64,000 bases of DNA from Tubulanus polymorphus (taxonomy: Eukaryota; Nemertea; Palaeonemertea; Tubulaniformes; Tubulanidae). Below, in pieces: positions 24,036 to 32,958 of the stretch. The notes under the pieces are model-generated. The model made no database searches, was not told the origin of the DNA, and saw only the letters and a list, made by a program, of their open reading frames with translations. The stretch spans positions 2,790,001-2,854,000 of the forward strand of contig NC_134026.1 in NCBI RefSeq assembly GCF_964204645.1. Direction: 5' to 3'. Each line of letters begins with the position of its first letter. Positions within the stretch are counted from its first letter, which is position 1. Position numbers and translations under genes: made by a program.

Positions 24036-24139
24036 ATCCGTTGAGTAGTTTTAGATGCTCGTCATTGAAAGTGCAAGAGGAATTCTCGCAATGTTCGGTT
24101 CACTTAAAGTCTTTCCGCTGTTTTTACGCGATATAGACC

Positions 24140-24145
24140 AATAAA
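24140..24145 (+). terminator. Polyadenylation signal of the small orphan unit (AATAAA)
   Basis: ACCAATAAAGC is followed within 30 bases by the GT-rich ATTGTATTGTCTGGGT, as expected of a downstream element. It precedes the AIP start codon by about 110 bases. Confidence 0.5.
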
Positions 24146-24257
24146 GCTAATTTTAATTGAATTGTATTGTCTGGGTCTCAATATATCGGAGCCACCCTTT
24201 ACTGAACCTGCCATTAACCCGGAAGTAAATTAACTTTATTTCGGAAAAACCAACAAA

Positions 24258-26954
24258 ATGACTTCAGAATCGGATTTTGGCATTTCAAAGAAGATCGTTT
24301 ATGCAGGGAAACCTTCGAGCGCTCGAGAAAATGGCTACGTCGATGGTACAAAGGTGTGTAAAACTGAATCTTGATTTAGAACTAACTAAACTATTACTAA
24401 CCGCATTCTCTTCTTCTAAATTGCATTTGCGATTTGCAAAGGCATAGCCGCATAGCCTCAGCCAAGATAAGAAGATATTTGGGTATGACTGCAGTTTAGG
24501 TGTCCCTAATGGTTATGTACCTAACCTTACCATAACACTATTCTTTAATAACACTAACGCCACCCAGTGGAAAGGTGACCCAAACTGCAGTTAGACCGAT
24601 ATTTGTGCCCGCACGTCCTTTCTCAATCATTGTTATATGCCTCTCAAGGATTACTCGATGCAACCCGACCATCAAGCAAGAAATGATGGTGGCATGAGAC
24701 TGCGATGAATTCCTCAGATTAGGATGGCCTTTTACCGTCCTACATTTGATTTGCTTATTATTTCTGCCCTATATTAATCTATTTCAGCTTACCTTCCATT
24801 ATCAAACTCGTAAATGTGATGAAGAAAAGACAGTTCTCGACGATACTAAGAAATATTGCAAACCGATGGAGTTGATTCTGGGTAAGAAATTTAAACTGGA
24901 AGTTTGGGAAGCGTGTCTGAAAACGATGAACCCTGAAGAAGTGTCGACGTTCACAGTAGATAAATCAGTGAGTGATACGGCCTGAGAAAATCAGTATTTT
25001 CTGGTCGCAGTTAGCCTACATCGATTCGTGTTCATTATTTTTCTTGCAGCTGGTACAGTGTTATCCAACAGTGGCGAAAAGTTTGCGGGATTATTTCTCT
25101 AATAAAAAGGCTGAAGAGCGTAAACATTGTTGTGGAATGATGTCAATGGCCGAACAAGGAGGTTTAGGATACTGTGATCTCGATGATTTGATGAAAAATC
25201 CTATTGATTTAGAGTTTACATTAGGTTTGTTCAATTGAATAATAGTTTACAAATGTATCATTATCATATACAGAAGACTCCACTCGGATATTTTGGGGCA
25301 GGACGAAATTAGTTCAATTCGAGAGTGATATCGGAGTTGGATGGTACATGTGTTAAATCATAAATAGGTTCAGAAAAATGTCAAAATCTTAATCATATAA
25401 CTATCAGTGAAATATTGCTTACTGGTATGTACTTAATGAGGATCCTTCGAATATTCCATAACATCTGCTGTTGTGCCTAGGATCTATCTGGTTTAATTTT
25501 GCAGAATTGGTGAAAGTAGAAGAACCGGGCGACTATCGAAAAGAAGCTTGGAGTATGAACGAAGATGAGAAAATAGATGCGATACCCAAGTTGAAAGAAG
25601 AAGGCAATCTTCTGTATAAAGAGAAGAAGTATAAAGCGGCAGCTGATGTGTATGCAGAGGCAATCGGAATGTTAGAACAACTTTTATTAAGGTATTTGTT
25701 TATTTCTAATCATGAATATAAGCCAAACACGTCCTGATTAACGAGTTTCACTATGGAATTTGGCTTAGAATACTGAGTTAACAGTTTCAGAATGTTTGTC
25801 AATATAGATTACACACAAATTACCTACTATTGTTCATGATTGGTAGAACACTATATCCGTGTTAACGCGATGTAGAGAGAATCCCACAATGATAATAAAA
25901 AGTCCGAAAATGAAACTTCGAGATGGTAGTTTATTTCAACGTTTCGACTATATCCTAATAGTCATCTTCAGGAATAATGAATAATGAATTATTCCTGAAG
26001 ATGACTATTAGGATATAATCGATAAAATAAACTACTATCTCGAAGTTTCATTTTCTGACTTTATATTATCATTGTGGGATTCTCTCTACACCTACGATTG
26101 TTGTTATCCTTTCCGAACCTGTTGGTTGTACATTCTAAAAGCCTATCTTTACTGGTATTATTGCAGAGAAAAACCTCACGATGTAGAATGGAACGTTCTG
26201 AATGAACAGAAACTGCCGTTTTTACTGAATTACTCTCAGTGTAAACTGCTGTTGAATGAATATTATCCCACCATACAACACACAACCGAAGCATTAGAAA
26301 TAGATCCAAGTGAGTGACAATTCATTGAAGCTGTCTGCCAAGATGCTCATTCAAATAAACATGGCCGCCTCGATAAAATGCTGTATGACTTCTGCAGTTT
26401 CCATTAAATACTCTGTGATATCAGTAGTGAACTAGTCTGTTGTTTATGAATCGAACTGCAATTTCGAGGCATCATTGCGGTATATTAATGATGATTTTTC
26501 CTGGAAGGTTCTTGATAAATGTTAACAGAACAGATAAATAGCTTGGGGATCATTCATTTATAACGTACGCATAAAATTTGAATTTTTCAACCCTTCCCCC
26601 TCTGTACGCAAAATCGGCCAGTTTTTCATATACATTAAGCATTACAGTACGCAATTGCACTGACCCCTCCCCTAATGCGTACGTAATAAATGAATGACCC
26701 TTGTCATGTACCACTGTATTGTAAACGTGTTTTTCATCCACGTTTCAGAAAACGTAAAGGCATATTTTCGACGAGCGAAGGCCCATGCTGGTGTCTGGAA
26801 TTTCAAGGAGGCTCGTGAAGACTTCGACAAAGTTTGCGAATTAGATCCGTCGTTGAAGAGCACTGTCAAAACACAAATGTTAGCTCTGGCGAAAATAGAA
26901 AAAGAGAAAGAGGAAGAAGAAAAATTGAAATTGCAAGGGAAAATGTTCAGTTGA
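24258..26954 (+). CDS. AIP: AIP, aryl-hydrocarbon-receptor-interacting co-chaperone
   Basis: Six exons: 24258-24353, 24788-24967, 25050-25224, 25505-25691, 26167-26309 and 26749-26954. They give 328 aa, against about 330 in human. In the known family AIP is a cytosolic HSP90 co-chaperone. The N-terminal half is an FKBP-like domain (DGTKLTFHY, VLDDTKKYCKPMELILGKKF, HCCGMMSMAEQGGLGYCDLD). The C-terminal half contains the TPR array (EEGNLLYKEKKYKAAADVY, LLNYSQCKLLLNEYY, VKAYFRRAKAHAGVWNFKEA, VCELDPSL) and a charged terminal helix. The ATG has a favourable context (CAAAATGA). The fourth intron carries a 220-bp foldback element and the fifth a second type. Confidence 0.94.
25871..26090. mobile_element. 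Foldback element, family A, inside AIP intron 4
   Basis: The 220-bp element starts TGTAGAGAGAATCCCACA and ends with the exact inverse. The arms pair along almost their whole length around a short AATGAATAATGA centre. Each arm carries CCTGAAGATGACTATTAGG followed by AT-rich sequence. The left arm, read on the minus strand, keeps AGTCGAAACGTT. Confidence 0.88.
26546..26700. mobile_element. Foldback element, family B (TCATTCATTTAT terminus), AIP intron 5
   Basis: The left terminus is GGGATCATTCATTTATAACG and the right terminus, inverted, is GGGTCATTCATTTATTACG; both continue into TACGCAT. The interior carries a C-rich ACCCCTCCCC tract. A second copy lies at 28382. Confidence 0.85.
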
Positions 26955-27246
26955 TGACCATGTGGCTAGAAACAGGCATTTATGAAATATTATTAGATGA
27001 ATAGATTTAAGCAGTGAATGATTTGTTCCCTAAACACGTCCCTGATCACGCTGGCTTCAGCAAATGGTGAGCTTCCATATCATACGAGCCAGTGGAATAT
27101 GCTTAGATAACTAGTTAATGTTCGTAGAACACGCATTCCATGTATCGAATCTCTACTTTAAAGAAATGTTGATTGTTGGGTGTTAAATTTGTTGTACTCG
27201 TAAAAAATAGTCATCAAAGGTACATATTTGTGTTGAATATTTATTA

Positions 27247-27252
27247 AATAAA
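27247..27252 (+). terminator. AIP polyadenylation signal (AATAAA)
   Basis: ATTAAATAAATGG lies about 290 bases after the AIP stop codon. Confidence 0.6.
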
Positions 27253-28381
27253 TGGTTTTCATAAAGTTGTAGTTCATAGTTCACATTTTTGGGTCTTGCT
27301 AAAAAATTCAATCTTTTTATTTATGAATAGGATACTTCCACCGAGGAGATTACCAGTAAATGCCTGCGAAATTGGAATCAACCAATAAATATAACATAAA
27401 ACTCAAAAATGGTGACATCTATGAGAAATAATCGTTTATTAATTAATAATCAGTAATGTAAATATAACCTATACGAATGTATAATTATGTGTTATAAAAG
27501 CCCATATTCTGAAGATTCCTGTGATCTGTTATCGAAATTGCATCGAAGACTGATTTGTTGGCAGTCTGTAGGGTTCTGGTCTCTCAAAGTGTTACCGTTA
27601 TAAATCTAAATGTGTTAGTATCAACGAAAACAATGGTTTTCAAGTCATATAGGAGGACTTTCTTTCCTAATTCTTTAATGATTTTCTTACTTCGACCGCC
27701 GGAAATGAATAATGGTAAAGTTTCAAGGTGGATTTTTAAGTAGATCGATAGATCATCAAAGAACTATTAATATTAAAACACCTTGAAAATCACGACAAAC
27801 ACAACCAGGAACTGATGAGTAACGCAAGTGAAAAACTTTGAAACACATGATTATCTAGGACCATTACAAGGTATATAAAACGCCCAGATTTGCCAACTGA
27901 TCATTCCAATTACATTCTCAATACATATACGCAACGCTCGTGTTAGCATTTAGCATAAAAGCAACCGGGTATGGACATTTCAATCACACTCAGTAAAACT
28001 TTACATGAAATTGAAAATGTATAATCCATTTTCTATATTTACCAGTAATAAGCTTATAAAATACCAGCACAGAGTTTTTCTGTAAATCACCACAACGGCT
28101 TTTGAATTTGATGGTTGTTAATCGAGAGCATCTGCATTTCAAATGCTCAAAATTGTATGCGGCTAAAACTTTTGGCTGGATTAATATATATCGTGCATAT
28201 AGCAAGCTATAACATTAAACTTTTACCGAAATCAGTATCTTACCAATTCTCGTAGTATATTACGACTAAAAATTCATCTGAAACTAGTAATCCTCTGATT
28301 TGAATTCGATCGATCTTAAAATACAAGCACGTAAACAAATACATTATACATTGTACTTTATCATATACACATACAACCTTA

Positions 28382-28539
28382 GTGATCATTCATTTATTAT
28401 GTACATGTACGCATAGAATTTAAATTTTTCGAAACCCAAAATCTGCTATTTTTCCTAGACTTTTAAGTATTATAGTACACAATGGCACAAATCTCTTGCA
28501 CTCCCCTTCATTATGCATATGTAATAAATGAATGACCAC
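28382..28539. mobile_element. Foldback element, family B, copy 2
   Basis: The left terminus GTGATCATTCATTTATTATG and right terminus, inverted GTGGTCATTCATTTATTACA, match the copy at 26546. Interior blocks also match (TAAATTTTTCG, ACTCCCCTTCAT). Confidence 0.85.
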
Positions 28540-28873
28540 TTTACTAAAATTAAGACATCCTTAACAATTTGTACACGTATATGTATGTTAAATTCCACAA
28601 TATTTTTTTTCAGTAGTCACAATAATATAGTCGATATTTCATGCGAGTCTTCACTTTGAGGTTGCTATTTATCATCTCGGGAAAAACCACATTTATCAAA
28701 ATTTGCTTGGCCACCTATCATCGTGCGACTGAAAAATACGACAATAACTAAAAAAAGACTTGGAATACTGTTAAATAGTTTACAGAGCAATGGACCTAAC
28801 ACCGACTTCACATTTCATACGTAATACAAACAACTCTAAGAATATCAGAACTAATTGAGCCATTTTATATCAT

Positions 28874-28979
28874 CCTCTCCAGGCAGGGATTCGAACCTGA
28901 TGGCATCGCTACACTCGGCCATAGTTCAAACCGCGGCTATTTCGACGCCATCAGGTTAGAATCTCCGCCGGGGAGAACG
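28874..28979. repeat. Palindromic tRNA-like element
   Basis: On the minus strand it contains a B-box-like GGTTCGAATCC. The whole 106-bp segment folds on itself: TCTCCAGGCAGGGATTCGAA pairs with the block ending TTAGAATCTCCGCCGGGGAGA, and AACCTGATGGC pairs with GCCATCAGGTT. I find no convincing A box or acceptor stem, so it is not called as a tRNA gene. Confidence 0.55.
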
Positions 28980-30170
28980 TTTTATACGAGTGATACATAC
29001 ACGTAGTAAAATATTATGATTATTCTCAATAGACATACAGGTACCGGTATAGCAGTATTTCCAATAGTTTGGCTTTATCGCTGTGGGCTATGAAAAATAG
29101 CACGCATTTAAAATTGGGGATGGTTCATCGAAAATTAATAGGGCTAGAAGTTTACGCATATTTCGGGGCAAAATAAAGAAAGACATTTGTAGTATTTTTG
29201 AAAGGAAACAGATTGGCTATAGCTTAAGATTTATATTTAAATCAATTAAATCTAAAGTATATATTTATTACACATGTATATCATTAATCAATCTTATATC
29301 AATTAATAAACAAATGAAGTTTTAAATTTTAGATGGTTTTGGATGGATCTTTATATTCCTCCAGCACTGGGATAATAAAAATCTCATAAACAAAATTAAG
29401 TATTTCACTCATTTTAGAACTTATTGCTTCATACAAAAGAAAAAGACAATATTTTTTGAATCAATCGCTCAAATAATACAATCTTAGGAAGATAATACCA
29501 GTTAGTTTTGAGTCCATTTTACGATTACAGTACACTTTCGCTTCAAATTTTAAGTTACTCAAATTATATCAGCTACTAAAAGCAAATGAACGATTTACAC
29601 GGTATCTAATATTTCTGATTTTTATTCATTTTTAATGGTTGCCACAAATGCATGCACGGCTCCACCGAAAAATGAAACAAGGTTCTTCATAACCTAAACA
29701 CCATATATTTCGTTCGAAATGATTAGATTTGATGGTTTTCCATTAACTCTTAGCAGGTTATACCATCGATTAAACAGTCACTAACAGTAGGACACAACGA
29801 TTCAGTGGCGCCAATTCCGCCAGAACGTTGAATCGACAATTACAATCAATTTCAATATTACTATCCCTCAATCTCTGGTTATTCCAACTGGTTTTTGAGT
29901 ACAACTCGGCTCAGAAATTGCTTTGTGACAACCGTTTCGATCAATCGTGGCATATTTCATCGAATCAAGTCGGATCATACTACACATCTGGTGGGTATAA
30001 TATACACCGGCAGTCCTCACTCAGTACGCTAGTCAAAATACATATATCAACTAGAACTGAATTCAGTTCCATTTGTTTTGTTTACGTACAATATCCATTA
30101 TATATTAAAATAAATTCATCACTTTTCTATCTCTATTCCATTTGTGTACTAAATAAACTACGAATTCTCC

Positions 30171-32958
30171 TTAGCACCATTTCTTCTTTCGTTTACGATT
30201 GCCATTATGAATATCGATAACGTCTTTTTTCGATTGAATCTGAGCTCGTATTTGCTCCTTCTTCGTTTGCAGAACCAGTTTCGTGATCGCTAAAAACATC
30301 TGAAACGATTCACAGAGAAAGTCAACTAAAATACGATAAAGATTAAACGCTATTAAAAAATTATTTTCATATCAAGATGATGGGAAAGATATGCATGAAA
30401 CGATTATGAGAAGTGACTGAAATTACCCACACTCACCAGGGATCAAACCTGGGTCTCATATACACAGAAAGTGTGCTAACCAGTAGAACACTAGTCCACC
30501 TGACCAGTGCTTATACAGATTGTCCTATATAGCGGAACGCTGCCCTCCCCTCTTATTTCGGCTATTCCCAGGCAATTTATATTACTATTAATTTTCATCA
30601 TATATATGTATATTATTATCTTTCTATCCTGTTGTCGATGCAGGATGAGGAACTACCGAAATCAATTCAAGTTGTCCACGATTATGAGAAGTGACAGTGA
30701 AATTATGCGCACTCAACGGGGATCGGATGTATAAAATCAAGCGTGCTAACCAGTAGACCAATAGAACTAATATCTATTTCAACCTGACTTGAGAGCATTC
30801 CGGGTGGCCTTGCTCGCTCATTTTGGTAGTACATACCTGATAAAGGTCTTAATAGGACCAGAAAGGACAGGCAGTCGACCTAAATCATCATTATTTAATC
30901 CTTTGAAACTGTACTGAAGGATATCTAAAAAGACTTCACTGAAAGGGGTTAAATGAAGAGAAGTGACTCCGTGATTTGAAAGTTGAACGGTATGTTTCCA
31001 TGCCTACACACCAAACTTCAGTTGGTAGGCATGGAGACATATTGTTAAACTTTCAAATCATGGAGTCTATTTTCTCTCAGGAACCCCTTTCAATAAAGAC
31101 TTTTTGGATATCGTTCAATACAGTTTCGAATGGATTAAAAAACAATGTTTAAGGTCGACTGCCTGTCCTTTCTGGTCCTACTAAGACCTTTATCAGGTAT
31201 GTACTACCAAAAATGACTGAGCTAGGCCACCCGGAATGCTCTCAAGTCAGGTTGAAATAGACATAAGTCCACATGGCCAGTGGTTTACAGCTTGTCGTGT
31301 ATGCGTACCTCTTCAACGTTCTTATTTTCTTTTGCACTAGTTTCGAACAGTTGTATTCCCATTTGATCGGCAAATCTTTTTGCATCCTGCGTGAGAACTA
31401 CTTTACGATCTGGATCATCATCCTTATTACCAACTAGGAAGAAAAAAGACCATATTAGCAATAAACGCAGGGTCTAGTTTCACTAAAAAGTTTAAGCCTA
31501 AAGCAGTTAAGATTTGAGTTTAACTTCTTTGTGAAACTGGGCCCAGAGAAGTATTTCATCAAAAGCCTGTTTTATCAACATGAAAATCACCTTACCTAAA
31601 ATCCTATTGACGACATCACAATTTTGATCAATTTCGTGCAACCAGCGTTTGACGTTCGCGAAAGATTGTCCATTTTGAACGTCGTAGACGACGATGACGC
31701 CGTGTGTTCCCCTATAATATCTATAACAGCGAAAAATTCATAACTTCAATGAATCAGTTTCATTATTTATATCAAAGCTTTTATGTAATTATCCCGCTGG
31801 TTTCACTGTAATGACCTACATAGACTAACTGTGTAACTTCTGATGTACGTTTATGCTGTAAAATGCTACACAAATCTAAGGTCATTAATTGCACACGATT
31901 TTGATCCGCTTCTGTCTAGTTAGGTCAAGAAGATACACAATTTCCGTGTTAAGATGAATACGTAAGACATCCCACAATAAGTCCAGAAAAAGACAAAGCA
32001 CTCTTGAATTTTAGGGGACAAGTCGGGCTGTCAAAAACATTAATAAGCTGCTTAAATTACCAAATGATCTTGATCTATTCCATCATTTTGAGGATAATGT
32101 AGTCAAATATTGAAGTTCTACTTACGTTGAGGTAATAGTTCGAAATCGTTCCTGCCCGGCTGTATCCCATATTTGTAATTTTACGCGTTCGCCATTCACA
32201 TCGACTGTTCTTATCTTAAAATCGACTCCTATCGTCGTGACGTAGGTACCTTGCAACGAAAACAAGTTCAACTCATTTTAAGTAATCATTCATCGTAATC
32301 ACTATAGCATGACTCATTGCTATAATGACTGACTACTACTAAAGTCTATTTTTGTGTGGATCTAAATACGATGGTTTATTTAGACTACACAGTCCGACTG
32401 GTCGTATTAAGACCAAATTGAGTATGTGTTCAAAAGATTAAGCGAAATATCCCAAAAAATCGATTACACACAAAAATAGACTTAAGTCATTAACTACTTA
32501 GCTAGGTATGGTATTTAAAACTGTTCCATTTTGAAAAATAGAGTTTTCATAATTACCTGAAAATACATTATCCGAGAACCGCAACAAAAGACTGCTTTTA
32601 CCAACAGCTGTAAAAAAGGAGCAATTAGCGTATTATTAGAACATAGACATGCAATTAGGCACCATCAAGCAAGGCATCATACATCAAGTACAGAGGTTTT
32701 ATATCGATGTGTTAGAGGCTGGGTAAAGACAACCGTCAATATAAAACCGATTGATTGAATTAATTATTTTCCAGCATCGATAATAAAAGATAATTCCATT
32801 TCTTTCATTTTGAAACTGTAAATCAGCTTTATGCGCTGTGTATTTCAGTAATTAGTGCGACATTTCGATTGTAATATACGTCTAAGGCTTTAAGTATTGA
32901 ACTTACCGCTATCCCCGATAATCAATAACTTAAACAAGTGATCGTATTCTTTTGCCAT
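30171..32958 (-). CDS. RAB35: RAB35 small GTPase
   Basis: Six exons on the minus strand: 32958-32907, 32607-32557, 32249-32126, 31720-31596, 31433-31309 and 30299-30171. They give 201 aa, the same length as human RAB35. The GTP-binding motifs are complete: P-loop GDSAVGKS (15-22), DTAGQE, NKDD and ETSAKE. The Rab signature [13 protein letters not shown] and the RAB35-like stretch [14 protein letters not shown] support the assignment. The known family controls endocytic recycling and plasma-membrane traffic after geranylgeranylation. The polybasic tail RKRKKK precedes Trp-Cys-stop, so only one prenylatable Cys is encoded where the family usually has Cys-Cys. P-loop residue 18 is Ala where I recall Gly in human; Ala occurs in other Rabs. 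Introns carry a 489-bp palindrome and other foldback sequences. Confidence 0.95.
30401..30510 (-). mobile_element. tRNA-derived SINE, copy 1 (RAB35 intron 5)
   Basis: Read on the minus strand, the head resembles a tRNA: an A-box-like CTACTGGTTAGCACA and a B-box-like GGTTTGATCCC about 30 bases on. A non-tRNA tail containing GTCACTTCTCATAATCG follows. It shares both head and tail with the copy at 30679. Confidence 0.65.
30679..30770 (-). mobile_element. tRNA-derived SINE, copy 2, degenerate
   Basis: It shares CGATTATGAGAAGTGAC and GTGCTAACCAGTAGA with copy 1 in the same orientation. The B-box region has diverged (GGGGATCGGATG). It abuts the long palindrome at 30773. Confidence 0.55.
30773..31261. 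mobile_element. Nearly 490-bp foldback palindrome inside RAB35 intron 5
   Basis: The ends are a 37-bp perfect inverted repeat beginning TCTATTTCAACCTGACTTGA. Pairing continues, with few mismatches, through TGATAAAGGTCTTA, GGACAGGCAGTCGACCT and ACTTTCAAATCA down to a small centre (TGCCTAC...GTAGGCA, near 31017). Each arm is about 240 bases and has no coding capacity. It ends 47 bases from RAB35 exon 5. Confidence 0.92.
31470..31543. repeat. Short foldback repeat in RAB35 intron 4
   Basis: GGGTCTAGTTTCACTAA on the left is the near-inverse of TTTGTGAAACTGGGCCC on the right, and AGTTTAA/TTAACTT extends the arms. Similar single ends (GTGGAACTGGGTCC, GTGAAACTGGGACC) occur near 53170 and 14630, suggesting a dispersed family. 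Confidence 0.55.
32342..32483. mobile_element. MITE-like element in RAB35 intron 2
   Basis: Terminal inverted repeats AAGTCTATTTTTGTGTG and CACACAAAAATAGACTT are perfect over 17 bp and enclose about 108 bases without an open frame. Confidence 0.75.

Larger units (their letters stand above)
27253..30170. other. AIP-RAB35 tail-to-tail spacer, including RAB35 3' UTR
   Basis: AT-rich sequence without a convincing coding exon. It carries two repeats listed separately (28382, 28874). A minus-strand AATAAA (TTTATT at 29621-29626) about 545 bases past the RAB35 stop is a candidate end for that transcript. Confidence 0.5.

Noticed and set aside
25940-25972. Possible hammerhead ribozyme (CTGAAGA, stem, GAAAC on the minus strand)
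   Set aside because: The core has an extra base after CTGAAGA and I find no stem III or closing stem I with a cleavage site, so the resemblance is not enough.
28874-28979. A tRNA gene on the minus strand
   Set aside because: Only the B box is convincing; the segment is a palindrome without a proper acceptor stem or A box.
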